Below are positions 42,712-50,872 of a DNA stretch of 64,000 nucleotides, piece after piece. The notes beneath the pieces were generated by a model, which searched no databases, had not been told where the DNA came from, and worked only from the letters and a program-made list of their open reading frames with translations. The stretch's first letter is position 1, and the number at the start of each line of letters is the position of its first letter. Source of the stretch: Enterovibrio sp045679545 (lineage in GTDB: Bacteria > Pseudomonadota > Gammaproteobacteria > Enterobacterales > Vibrionaceae); the NCBI RefSeq assembly GCF_045679545.1, contig NZ_CP166194.1:3348001-3412000 (forward strand). The letters are read 5' to 3'. Made by a program: the position numbers and the translations under genes.

Positions 42712-43575
42712 TTACAATGCGTCTTCGCCCACCGCTTCTTTCAGTTTGCGCATCGCATTCTTTTCGAGCTGTCGAATACGCTCAGCAGATACCTGATAGT
42801 GATCCGCCAATTCCTGCAAAGTCGCTTTGTTATCATCGTCCAACCAGCGCGAGCGAATAATGTGCTGGCTTCGTTCATCCAGCCCTGACATCGCTTGTGC
42901 CAATCGGCGGTTAGCGTGGTCTTCCCAGTTTTGCGCTTCAAGGTTAGTTGCAACATCTGAGCTTTTGTCTTCCAAAAAGAAAACAGGGGCCACAGGGCCT
43001 TCGCGCTCATCATCGTCTGCACCGCCATCAAAGCCTGCATCTTGTGCAGCAAGACGGGATTCCATCTCACGTACTTCAGATGCATCAACACCTAGTTGCT
43101 CGGCAACCAAGTTAACTTCATCAGCGTTAAACCAACCCAGACGCTTTTTAGACTTACGCAAGTTGAAGAACAACTTACGCTGAGCCTTAGTCGTCGCCAC
43201 TTTCACAATACGCCAGTTACGCAGAACGTATTCGTGAATTTCGGCTTTGATCCAATGCACCGCAAAAGATACCAGTCTCACACCCACTTCTGGGTTGAAG
43301 CGCTTAACCGCTTTCATCAGACCAATATTGCCTTCCTGCACCAGATCGGCCACGGGAAGCCCGTAACCAGAATAACCACGGGCAATATGAACAACAAATC
43401 TCAGATGAGATAGGATCAGGCTTTTCGCCGCGTCCAAATCTTCGTCGTAGTGCAGACGTTCTGCAAGCTCGCGCTCTTCGTCGGCAGACAGCATAGGATG
43501 GCTGTTTACCTGACGCAGATAGCTATCCAAGCTATCTCTTGAGATTGGGGCTAGTGCATACATCTCTGCTGTCAT
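42712..43575 (-). CDS. rpoH: RNA polymerase heat-shock sigma factor (sigma-32)
   Basis: Directs transcription of chaperone and protease genes after heat stress. The ATG at 43575 follows AGAGGTG and gives 287 residues. Region 2 has LVQEGNIGLMKAVKRFNPEVGVRL and SFAVHWIKAEIHEYVLRNWR; the RpoH box QRKLFFNLRKSKKRLGW, unique to this sigma class, is present; region 4 has the helix-turn-helix LQELADHYQVSAERIRQLE. It follows ftsX. An in-frame GTG two codons earlier is a possible alternative start. Confidence 0.98.
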   Translation of the reverse strand: MTAEMYALAPISRDSLDSYLRQVNSHPMLSADEERELAERLHYDEDLDAAKSLILSHLRFVVHIARGYSGYGLPVADLVQEGNIGLMKAVKRFNPEVGVRLVSFAVHWIKAEIHEYVLRNWRIVKVATTKAQRKLFFNLRKSKKRLGWFNADEVNLVAEQLGVDASEVREMESRLAAQDAGFDGGADDDEREGPVAPVFFLEDKSSDVATNLEAQNWEDHANRRLAQAMSGLDERSQHIIRSRWLDDDNKATLQELADHYQVSAERIRQLEKNAMRKLKEAVGEDAL

Positions 43576-43615
43576 TTTCACCTCTTTTCGAATTTATCGA
43601 ACATTAACGGCCCCG

Positions 43616-43645
43616 AAAGACCAAGGCATACTGTACTCAAGTTAA
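43616..43645 (-). promoter_or_regulatory. Candidate sigma-E-type promoter before rpoH
   Basis: On the minus strand TTAACTT is separated by 17 bases from GTCTTT, resembling the envelope-stress sigma factor elements (GGAACTT and GTC-type -10) found at the Escherichia coli rpoH P3 promoter. It lies about 40 bases before the start codon. The -10 match is partial. Confidence 0.35.
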
Positions 43646-43696
43646 AAAAAACTGCAAGCCTGAGTAAATAGTCACCATTTATGTGACTGCAATTTA

Positions 43697-44602
43697 TCAA
43701 ACAGGTTCAATGTCTCTCAAGTGCCTCGCCGCCGCTAAGCGTGCAGCCAACAAACCAATCAAACCTGCGACCATAAACAGAAGTAGCGTTTCATCGACAC
43801 CTAAGCCGCTGAGACGAAAACCACTGCTATATAATGTAGCCAATTTTGCCACAGCCGCATCGAGTAAAAAGCTGTTTATCGTTGCCACAATCCAAGCAAC
43901 CACTGCACCGGACAATGCTAACCAAACGCCCGTGTACAAATAGGGTCGAAGGATGTAGCTATCGGTAGCACCAACCAGCTTCATGACCTGAATTTCTTGT
44001 TTTTGGTTCAGCACTTGTAATCGTAAGGTATTCCCCACGATAAGGAACACTGCCATCAACATAAGACCGGAGAACACCCAAGTTAATGTCAGCACCAAAG
44101 ATTCAATCGCGGCAAGACGCTGTAGCCAGTCACTATCAAGACGCACTTCTTGAATGTCTGATTCTGCGCGAAGCTTTGATGCCAACGCCGTTACGGCGGC
44201 TGCATCATCACTGATCGGCGTCACCACGATCACCCCAGGTAACGGGTTGTCATCGAGCAAACTCACTGCTTCATCAAACCCTTGGATCTGTCGAAGCTGC
44301 AACAAGCCTTGCTCAGGAGAGATATACGCAACGGTATCAATCTCAGACCACTGACCAATCTCATCACTCAGTGATATCGCTCGGTCTTCCGGTATCTCAT
44401 TGAGATAAACCGTTAACTGATTAGGTGCTTGCCATTGTGCACTGACTGCCACCACATTCTTGGCCAACATGTAGAGCGTCACAGGCAATGCCAATGAAAA
44501 AGCCAATGCCAATACGGTTAACAAATTCCCCGTCGGCTTAGCCAGCAAATCACGCAGGGCTTGTCCGCATTGCTGTTTGTGCAAAGACAAAAAGTTAGCC
44601 AC
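43697..44602 (-). CDS. ftsX: Cell-division ABC transporter membrane subunit FtsX
   Basis: Partner of FtsE; the complex couples divisome assembly to activation of peptidoglycan hydrolases through EnvC. The 301 residues have a short cytoplasmic start, helix one (about 26-48), a periplasmic loop (to about 170) with AYISPEQGLLQLRQIQGFDEA, and three further helices with IQVMKLVGATDSYILRPYLY between them. It overlaps the ftsE end by 8 bases. Confidence 0.96.
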   Translation of the reverse strand: MANFLSLHKQQCGQALRDLLAKPTGNLLTVLALAFSLALPVTLYMLAKNVVAVSAQWQAPNQLTVYLNEIPEDRAISLSDEIGQWSEIDTVAYISPEQGLLQLRQIQGFDEAVSLLDDNPLPGVIVVTPISDDAAAVTALASKLRAESDIQEVRLDSDWLQRLAAIESLVLTLTWVFSGLMLMAVFLIVGNTLRLQVLNQKQEIQVMKLVGATDSYILRPYLYTGVWLALSGAVVAWIVATINSFLLDAAVAKLATLYSSGFRLSGLGVDETLLLFMVAGLIGLLAARLAAARHLRDIEPV

Positions 44603-45260
44603 GCGCCACCTCCGACAGATGACCTTGGTTTAGGTCAAATCGACGCATGTCATAACGGCTCAATAAAGACGTATCGTGAGTCGCCATGAGGACAGTGACG
44701 CCCACTTGGTTGAACTGACGAAAGAGTTCCATGATTTGCTGCGATAACGCCGCATCCAAATTTCCAGTCGGCTCGTCGGCAATCAATACTTGAGGACGAT
44801 TGACCACCGCGCGGGCGATACCCACACGTTGCTGCTCACCACCTGAAAGCTGGATAGGCAAGCACGCGGCTTTATCTAACAAGCCCACTTTGTCTAGTGC
44901 CGCAGAAACACGCTTTTTAACGTCAGACTCGTTGGCTTGTTCAATACGCAGCGGCAGCGCCACATTGTCAAACACACTTCTGTCCATCAGGAGTTTGTGA
45001 TCTTGAAAAATCACCCCGATGTGGCGGCGCAAAAAAGGGATCTCTTTGCGGTCAATACGCGAAATATCGTGATTGTTGAACAATATTTTGCCGTCACTTG
45101 GCCGTTCAATCGCGCACAGAAGTTTCAGCAGGGTACTTTTGCCTGCACCAGAGTGACCGGTCAGAAATGCCATGTCGCCTTTGGGTAAGTGAAAGCTTAC
45201 TTTCTGTAATGCTCGCTGCCCACCGCGGTAGGCTTTACTAACCTGCTGAAACTGGATCAC
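44595..45260 (-). CDS. ftsE: Cell-division ATP-binding protein FtsE
   Basis: ATPase subunit of the FtsEX complex. The 221 residues carry Walker A GHSGAGKSTLLKL, the Q-loop, ABC signature LSGGEQQRVGIARAVV, Walker B VLIADEPTGNLD and the switch His in MATHDTSLL. Five bases separate it from ftsY upstream and it overlaps ftsX downstream, the classic ftsY-ftsE-ftsX order. Confidence 0.98.
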   Translation of the reverse strand: MIQFQQVSKAYRGGQRALQKVSFHLPKGDMAFLTGHSGAGKSTLLKLLCAIERPSDGKILFNNHDISRIDRKEIPFLRRHIGVIFQDHKLLMDRSVFDNVALPLRIEQANESDVKKRVSAALDKVGLLDKAACLPIQLSGGEQQRVGIARAVVNRPQVLIADEPTGNLDAALSQQIMELFRQFNQVGVTVLMATHDTSLLSRYDMRRFDLNQGHLSEVARG

Positions 45261-45265
45261 GCCTA

Positions 45266-47158
45266 TCAGTCCTCCTGACTAAACAGTGCTTCGATAAAAT
45301 CTTCTGCCACAAAAGGTCTCAAATCATCAATCCCTTCACCGACACCAATGTAACGAATAGGAATGTTGAATTGATCGGCCACCGCAAAGATAACGCCACC
45401 TTTGGCGGTACCATCAAGTTTGGTCAGGGTGATACCTGAAAGCGGCGCGATGTCATTGAACAAACGCGCTTGGCTGATGGCATTTTGGCCCGTACCCGCA
45501 TCGATGGTTAGCATGATTTCATGCGGGGCATTTTCGTCGAGCTTTTTCATGACACGGACAATTTTCTTCAGCTCTTCCATTAGGTTAGCTTTGTTTTGCA
45601 AACGACCGGCGGTATCTGCGATGACCACATCAACTTTGCGTGCTTTTGCAGCTTCAATCGCGTCATAGATCACTGATGCGCTATCTGCACCCGTGTGCTG
45701 TGCAATCACAGGAACGTTATTGCGATCGCCCCAAACCTGTAGCTGTTCGACTGCCGCCGCGCGGAAAGTGTCACCTGCCGCCAGCATGACGGATTTACCT
45801 TCTTGCTGGAATTGCTTGGCGAGCTTACCAATAGTGGTGGTTTTACCCACACCGTTAACGCCGACCATCAGGATCACAAATGGCCCATCTTGGTTGGCCA
45901 CATTAAGAGGCTTTTCAACCTTGCTCAAGATGCCAGCCATTTCCTGCTTAAGCAGACCATACAAGGCCTCACCGTCTTTCAGCTCTTTGCGAGAAGCATT
46001 GTCGGTCAGGTTATTGATGATCTTGGTTGTGGTATCCATACCAACATCAGCAATCAGCAACTGCTCTTCGAGTTCTTCAAACAACTCGTCATCGATTTTC
46101 TTGCCGCTGAATAAACCAAAGAAACCCGCACCTAGATTGGCTTTGGTTTTCTGAAGGCCGCGCTTTAAACGAGCAAAAAGACCTTCTCGCTGAGGTTTTT
46201 CCTGTTCGGCTTGCGTCTTCGCCAGCTCTTCGGCGGCCAACTGTTCTGCAGCAATGGCATCGGCTTCTGCTTGCAGGCGTGCTTGCTCTTCGGCTTGTGC
46301 CTTCGCATCAGCTTCAGCTTGTGCTTTCGCATCGGCTTCCGCTTGCAGGCGTGCTTGTTCTTCAGCTTGTGCTTTCGCGTCAGCTTCCGCTTGCAGGCGA
46401 GCAGCCTCTTCAGCTTGTGCTTTCGCATCGGCTTCTGCTTGCAGGCGCGCTTGTTCTTCAGCTTGTGCTTTCGCATCGGCTTCTGCTTGCAGGCGAGCAG
46501 CCTCTTCGGCATGAGCTTTCGCATCCGCTTCTGCTTGAAGGCGAGCAGCCTCTTCGGCTTGAACTTTCACATCAGCTTCTGCTTGAAGGCGAGCAGCCTC
46601 TTCGGCTTGAACTTTCGCATCAGCTTCTGCTTGCAGGCGAGCAGCCTCTTCGGCTTGAACTTTCGCGTCCGCTTCTGCTTGAAGGCGTGCTTGCTCTTCA
46701 GCTTGTGCTTTCGCATCAACTTCTGCTTGCAGGCGAACAGCCTCTTCGGCTTGTGCTTTCGCGTCAGCTTCCGCTTGAAGGCGAGCAGCCTCTTCGGCTT
46801 GTGCTTTCGCATCGGCTTCTGCTTGCAGGCGAGCAGCCTCTTCGGCTTGTGCTTTCGCATCGGCTTCTACTTGCAGGCGCGCTTGTTCTTCGGCCTGTGC
46901 TATCGCATCCTCTTCTGCTAGCAGGCGTGCTTGCTCTTCAGCTTGTGCTTTCGCATCCGCTTCTGCTTGCAGGCGAGCAGCCTCTTCGGCTTGTGCTTTC
47001 GCGTCAGCTTCCGCTTGAAGGCGTGCTTGCTCTTCGGCCTGTGCTATCGCATCAGCTTCAGCTTGTAAACGGGCTTGTTCAGCCTGTTGTTCTTGTTCAT
47101 CGTTCTTGCGGCCGAAACCCAGCCAGGACATAAATCCGCGTTTCTTTTTTTCTGCCAT
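45266..47158 (-). CDS. ftsY: Signal recognition particle receptor FtsY with very long repeat-rich N-terminus
   Basis: GTPase that docks SRP-ribosome complexes at the membrane. The ATG at 47158 gives 630 residues; the Escherichia coli protein has 497. After the lipid-binding start MAEKKKRGFMSWLGFGRKND, residues 29 to about 302 consist of about 17 copies of a 16-residue unit (ARLQAEADAKAQAEEA), predicted as a continuous charged helix or coiled coil. The conserved NG domain follows: N-domain FARLKRGLQKTKANLG, G1 GVNGVGKTTTIGKLA, DTAGRLQ, TKLDGTAKGG and the end FIEALFSQED. Repeat number is probably variable between strains. Confidence 0.97.
   Translation of the reverse strand: MAEKKKRGFMSWLGFGRKNDEQEQQAEQARLQAEADAIAQAEEQARLQAEADAKAQAEEAARLQAEADAKAQAEEQARLLAEEDAIAQAEEQARLQVEADAKAQAEEAARLQAEADAKAQAEEAARLQAEADAKAQAEEAVRLQAEVDAKAQAEEQARLQAEADAKVQAEEAARLQAEADAKVQAEEAARLQAEADVKVQAEEAARLQAEADAKAHAEEAARLQAEADAKAQAEEQARLQAEADAKAQAEEAARLQAEADAKAQAEEQARLQAEADAKAQAEADAKAQAEEQARLQAEADAIAAEQLAAEELAKTQAEQEKPQREGLFARLKRGLQKTKANLGAGFFGLFSGKKIDDELFEELEEQLLIADVGMDTTTKIINNLTDNASRKELKDGEALYGLLKQEMAGILSKVEKPLNVANQDGPFVILMVGVNGVGKTTTIGKLAKQFQQEGKSVMLAAGDTFRAAAVEQLQVWGDRNNVPVIAQHTGADSASVIYDAIEAAKARKVDVVIADTAGRLQNKANLMEELKKIVRVMKKLDENAPHEIMLTIDAGTGQNAISQARLFNDIAPLSGITLTKLDGTAKGGVIFAVADQFNIPIRYIGVGEGIDDLRPFVAEDFIEALFSQED
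46253..47074 (-). repeat. 48-bp tandem repeat array inside ftsY
   Basis: About 17 in-frame copies of a 48-base unit encoding 16 residues. One copy near the 3-prime end of the array (about residues 269-292) contains an extra eight-residue duplication (ADAKAQAE), a mark of unequal exchange or slippage. Copies differ by a few bases, with A/Q, K/V/I and single substitutions, so the array is not brand new. Frame is maintained because the unit is a multiple of three. Confidence 0.95.
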
Positions 47159-47411
47159 TGGCAAATCCTAAAGCATGATTGGTACAATCAGCACGATGAC
47201 ATCGCGCTAATCTTAAACTGTGAGCACTGCGCCTTATAAATGCAGTGAGGTAACGGCGATGTATTACATACATTGCGGCGCAGAAAATTCGGCGAAAGAG
47301 GCCAAAACCCTTACGTCGCTGATCATTTTAAAAAGGGCAAATTGACCTTGAAAATGCTAAGCCGTTACCGAACCGACATATACTAACACCTTCTTGGCGG
47401 TCAAAAAATCT

Positions 47412-48047
47412 ATGGTAAGACGTAACCCTAAAAACCCTGCGAAACAACCTAACGGCAGAGGTAATCATCCTTCATCGAATGCAGGTGGCGGTTCTGGTTT
47501 TGTCCGCATTATTTCTGGCAAATGGCGGGGGCGTAAATTGCCGGTTAAAAACGTCGAAGGCCTTCGCCCTACAACAGATCGTGTGAAAGAAACCGTGTTT
47601 AATTGGCTAGCGGCAGATTTATATCAGGCCAAATGCCTTGATGTGTTCGCAGGCAGCGGCGGTTTAGGGCTTGAAGCTTTGTCTCGTCAGGCTGACCACG
47701 TCACCTTACTAGAGCTTGATAAAGGTGCTGCAGCGCAAATCAATCTCAACCTTGCCACCTTGAATGCCGACAACGCGACAGTGCATAACACCGACGCTTT
47801 GCAATATTTATCGCAAACCGGGCGGCCATTTGACGTGGTCTTCATCGATCCACCGTTTCGTAAAGACTTGTTGAGTGACGTGTTGAACAAACTCGAGCAC
47901 AATGGCTGGCTTAACAAGAACGCATTGATTTACATTGAGGCGGAAAAAGAGCTTGGTGTGCCAGACGTGCCCGCGCATTGGGACATGATTAAGGAAAAGC
48001 ATGCCGGACAAGTGAGCTTCCGGCTGTACCAAAGAGAGGAAAAATGA
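47412..48047 (+). CDS. rsmD: 16S rRNA (guanine-966-N2)-methyltransferase
   Basis: Methylates G966 of 16S rRNA in the small subunit. From the ATG at 47412 the product has 211 residues. A basic, Asn/Gly-rich leader of about 30 residues precedes the conserved VRIISGKWRGRKLPV. The SAM-binding motif is DVFAGSGGLGLEALSR and the catalytic motif is FIDPPF; CLDVFAGSG and LRPTTDRVKETVFNWL are family signatures. It is divergent from ftsY and overlaps yhhL by 4 bases. Confidence 0.96.
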   Translation: MVRRNPKNPAKQPNGRGNHPSSNAGGGSGFVRIISGKWRGRKLPVKNVEGLRPTTDRVKETVFNWLAADLYQAKCLDVFAGSGGLGLEALSRQADHVTLLELDKGAAAQINLNLATLNADNATVHNTDALQYLSQTGRPFDVVFIDPPFRKDLLSDVLNKLEHNGWLNKNALIYIEAEKELGVPDVPAHWDMIKEKHAGQVSFRLYQREEK

Positions 48048-48313
48048 AAGCACTCATCTTTTTAGCAAAAGCGGCCATTGGCTTTGTTTGGTTGGTATTA
48101 ATCGCGAATATCGTTTCGCCGTTTCCAGGCGTCGCAGCCATGGCGCTGTATATCATGACAGCCTTCCTGTTCTGTATGCATGGCTTACAAATGTTGATAT
48201 TTATCGGTGCATTTGGCGATAAAATCACTATGACCCGCTGGGAAAAATGGTCGATCCTAATCTTCGGGATCTTCGCGCTGCTCGATATTCGCCGCAAATA
48301 CATGGTTGGCTGA
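48044..48313 (+). CDS. yhhL: DUF1145 membrane protein (YhhL)
   Basis: Small 89-residue protein with two to three membrane helices and the conserved signature WLVLIANIVSPFPG and a C-terminal basic stretch (DIRRKYMVG). Its ATG overlaps the rsmD stop, the same rsmD-yhhL pair as in Escherichia coli. Function unknown. An intrinsic terminator follows. Confidence 0.92.
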   Translation: MKALIFLAKAAIGFVWLVLIANIVSPFPGVAAMALYIMTAFLFCMHGLQMLIFIGAFGDKITMTRWEKWSILIFGIFALLDIRRKYMVG

Positions 48314-48329
48314 TAGACCTACCCTTCGC

Positions 48330-48355
48330 AAAAAGGCCTCTTCTGAGGCCTTTTT
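48330..48355 (+). terminator. Intrinsic terminator after yhhL
   Basis: AAAAAGGCCTC pairs perfectly with GAGGCCTTTTT around a four-base loop; usable in both directions. Confidence 0.93.
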
Positions 48356-48389
48356 CATTCACGGTGCATTTCAGCCTAGTCGCACTGGT

Positions 48390-48626
48390 TCAGTGCTGAC
48401 AGATCCGAGCTTCATTCACCACTAACGAACCTGCTTGTTCAAGAATCTTCTTTCTACGGCGCAAGAACACGAGCACTTCGCTAAATGAAAGACGGTTTTG
48501 GCTGCAGGTATGGAAGCGTGCTGAAGCGCCCCATTGGCCGTTCACCCACTCTGACAGCGCTTGCTCGGACATTGAATTTGATTTGAGGTGATTTAGAATT
48601 TCATGAACATGAATTGACGCAGGCAT
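48390..48626 (-). CDS. yecH: YecH-family (DUF2492) metal-binding protein
   Basis: Conserved 78-residue protein. It begins MPASIHVHEILNHL (family: SIHGHEVLN), has the central ARFHTCS motif, and ends EARICQH (family: TKICRH). The conserved His and Cys residues suggest a metal site, but function is not established. Its neighbour upstream is the DUF2007 gene, on the same strand with an 84-base gap. Confidence 0.85.
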   Translation of the reverse strand: MPASIHVHEILNHLKSNSMSEQALSEWVNGQWGASARFHTCSQNRLSFSEVLVFLRRRKKILEQAGSLVVNEARICQH

Positions 48627-48710
48627 TACAACTCCACAAGCGCACAGTGATCAATGGACGTCATGGAAACACAGTACTGCAATGACTGTTTTGATATGTC
48701 GCAAGGTTGG

Positions 48711-49022
48711 TCAGGATTCATCACGCTGTGTGCTGCATTGCCAGCATACTTCAAAGCTGCCGCCATTCTCTTCGTGGCAAGATGGACAGAACCAAAGGCT
48801 TTCTGCTTGGGCTTCATATTGTTGCAGCGCTGTTCGCGCTTTTTCTTCACGCGCGACATCAACCCACAAGGTCACAGCAACCACATCGGCTGGAAGTTCG
48901 CCTGTGGCACTCGCCAATGAGTCGCCTTTAAGCATGACATCCATCCCCATGGATTCAAGCATTCCTTTAAGACTATGCGCCTCCAGTGAATTGCTTGCAC
49001 TATACACTTGAATCCAAGACAT
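48711..49022 (-). CDS. DUF2007 domain protein with C-terminal zinc ribbon
   Basis: 103-residue protein. Residues 1-65 form a DUF2007 (putative signal-transducing) domain: VYSASNSLEAHSLKGMLESMGMDVMLKGDSLA. The C-terminus holds two cysteine pairs (CPSC and CWQC, 14 residues apart) typical of a zinc ribbon. Its substrate or partner is unknown. The start ATG at 49022 is preceded by GGGAGAAG. Confidence 0.85.
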   Translation of the reverse strand: MSWIQVYSASNSLEAHSLKGMLESMGMDVMLKGDSLASATGELPADVVAVTLWVDVAREEKARTALQQYEAQAESLWFCPSCHEENGGSFEVCWQCSTQRDES

Positions 49023-49057
49023 TAATGACTTCTCCCTACTGAGGCATCACAGACAAA

Positions 49058-49681
49058 CTAAGGCATCACAGACAAAGTGAGCAATCCCTGGGCGCAAAAA
49101 TACGTGCTCATCACCAGCAAAACTGACGCACGAAAAGGCCCTTTAAATCGCTCAAAGGCAAGCACGGTGTCAGACACCATAAACAATAACGCGCCACCAA
49201 AGGCGTAGGCTGCCGTCTGTGAATGTGCATTTAACCAAAATTCACCCGCGCCCCATGCCATCTGCCCTATCACGGCGATGTAAATCCCTACAGGGATCAG
49301 CAACGCACCAAGGTTTGGCAATAGGAGGAGAAAAATAATCACACTCGCCGCGCCTATCAGTGACGGAAGCCACCACACCATGGAGCCGTCGAACTGCTGC
49401 CAAAAGGCGACGCTATATAAAATATGTGCAATCAGAAAACTCACCAGCCCGGGAATAAATCGATCTTTTGGCAACATCAAGAACACATCACCAAACAACG
49501 AAAACAGCAAGCCAGCCAAGATGAAATAGGTATAAACATTCGCCTCACCGCCCATTACGGCGATCAGCATCATCAATGCAATAGTCAGCGGTTTAAACAG
49601 ATAAAACTGCCATCTTGGGCCTTTATAAGCAGCATTGATGTGCAGCAACCCTGAACAACAAACAGCAAGCCAACTCAACAT
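49058..49681 (-). CDS. yhhN: YhhN/TMEM86-family membrane protein
   Basis: Integral membrane protein of 207 residues with about eight helices. Family marks are FKPLTIALMMLIA near the N-terminus, LFSLFGDVFLMLP and LFMVSDTVLAFERF. Some homologues hydrolyse lysoplasmalogens; activity in bacteria is not settled. The ATG at 49681 follows a GGGAAGAG site. It lies close to yhhL and the yhhM-like gene, as in enterobacteria. Confidence 0.9.
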   Translation of the reverse strand: MLSWLAVCCSGLLHINAAYKGPRWQFYLFKPLTIALMMLIAVMGGEANVYTYFILAGLLFSLFGDVFLMLPKDRFIPGLVSFLIAHILYSVAFWQQFDGSMVWWLPSLIGAASVIIFLLLLPNLGALLIPVGIYIAVIGQMAWGAGEFWLNAHSQTAAYAFGGALLFMVSDTVLAFERFKGPFRASVLLVMSTYFCAQGLLTLSVMP

Positions 49682-49883
49682 GATCTCTTCCCTTAAATTG
49701 CGAGCCAAGCAAGTCTAGGGATGCAAGATGGAATGTCCACCGTACATGTCTCAGAAAGCGAAGCTCGCATCAAAAGCAGGCATTATGACGCTTTATGCCC
49801 CTAGAAAGGGTAAGCCTTTCAATATGAGTGTGCGTCTCAATTTGGCGACGATCGATATCTCTTTTTTTACGGGGAAACAACGA

Positions 49884-49914
49884 AAAAGAGCACTCATTAT
49901 GAATGCTCTTTTGA
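49884..49914 (-). terminator. Intrinsic terminator after the DUF4145-like gene
   Basis: AGAGCACTC and GAATGCTCT pair (one G-T) around a five-base loop, with A and T runs on both sides. On the minus strand it lies 17 bases past the stop codon. Confidence 0.75.
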
Positions 49915-49930
49915 TTGTGATTTGGACACA

Positions 49931-50293
49931 TCACCGACCAACAATGTGTCCCCAATTTTCGACATAAAACCACACCGCGCCAGCCGTAACGGCAAAGATG
50001 AGGAAAATTGCAACGCGCCATATCATTCGGTTGCTGCGAGGAAGCAGCTCTTTTTCGCACTGCTTACAGGCTGAAACAAAGCCGTTCATGTCATCGACTT
50101 CATAGCCGTCCTCGTGCACCGCTTTATTTCTTATTGTTGCAACAAAACGCAACTTTGAAATGATATCGTGTGGCAGCCGCTCTTGGCAGCTGGTCACTAA
50201 TTCATGAAGCCCTCGCCCTTGAGCGTGATAATGCTCTTTGAGCAAGCGCTCAAGTCGCCGGCTTTGTCTCACAACAACAGCGATGTCATCCAT
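49931..50293 (-). CDS. DUF4145-like protein with C-terminal membrane anchor
   Basis: From the ATG at 50293, which follows a strong GGAGG site, the product has 120 residues. The first 85 resemble DUF4145 (VVVRQSRRLERLLKEHYHAQG, LPHDIISKLRFVATIRNKAVHEDG), a helical domain with the RNxxxH motif also seen in HEPN-like proteins. A single hydrophobic segment (about residues 93-110) then anchors it at the C-terminus. No partner such as a nuclease or nucleotidyltransferase is adjacent. The role is unknown; family assignment is tentative. Confidence 0.7.
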   Translation of the reverse strand: MDDIAVVVRQSRRLERLLKEHYHAQGRGLHELVTSCQERLPHDIISKLRFVATIRNKAVHEDGYEVDDMNGFVSACKQCEKELLPRSNRMIWRVAIFLIFAVTAGAVWFYVENWGHIVGR

Positions 50294-50533
50294 GTAGGCC
50301 TCCGATGGTTTCTTCATATCGGGCGGAGTCGTTGTACCCGCAACGTATGCTTTTCATTAGCTTAAGTCATATCATCAAAAATGAAAAAGCACTTTAACTT
50401 CGTTTACATTCGCACCAATACAGATACGGATAAGTGCGATCGATCACGAATTGTTTCTGGTGGCAGTATGTCTACCTTCTCTTCTGAAGTAGACTCACGT
50501 TCGACCCTTTACGGCCGGATTAAGGAGACAACC

Positions 50534-50872
50534 GTGCCCATTTCTGTGATTTTGCTCGTGCTCGCCCTGGCGGTGGTTGCTGGTGTCTACTTCGTGTTTA
50601 CCTTTCAAAAACACACCCTGGGACAAGGCGCAGAAGATCGTGCTATCGATATCCGCATCCTTGATAAACAAGTTGTTTCCCTACCTAGCCCAGATCAGCA
50701 CCAAGATCCGGAAGAGTATTGGATCTATGTTGAGCCCATTTCTGGCGGTCCGAAGCGCGAGTTTCAAGTCGGTGTTCATTATTATCATGCCCTACAACCA
50801 GGCGATTGCGGCACATTAACGTACCGCGGTTCTGACTTTGTACACTTCGCTAAGCTACAACGAATTGACTAA
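50534..50872 (+). CDS. yhhM: DUF2500 family protein (YhhM-like)
   Basis: 112-residue protein from the GTG at 50534, which follows AAGGAGA; a longer frame upstream is weakly supported. One membrane helix (about 3-24) is followed by a beta-rich domain with the family signature YYHALQPGDCGTLTYRGSDFVHF, as in Escherichia coli YhhM. Function unknown. Its stop codon directly abuts the stop codon of the convergent acyltransferase gene. Confidence 0.85.
   Translation: MPISVILLVLALAVVAGVYFVFTFQKHTLGQGAEDRAIDIRILDKQVVSLPSPDQHQDPEEYWIYVEPISGGPKREFQVGVHYYHALQPGDCGTLTYRGSDFVHFAKLQRID

Noticed and set aside
46253..47074. Regular 48-base repeats resembling a CRISPR-like array
   Set aside because: There are no unique spacers, units are directly adjacent, and the array is in frame within ftsY. 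No cas genes are present.
46211..47133. Long open frames on the plus strand, rich in Leu, Ser and Cys or Ala
   Set aside because: They lie exactly opposite the ftsY 48-bp repeat. A repeat whose length is a multiple of three keeps all frames open, so these are artefacts.
48654..49011. Overlapping plus-strand frames around the DUF2007 gene
   Set aside because: They are antisense to a recognised protein with a zinc ribbon, and lack good starts.
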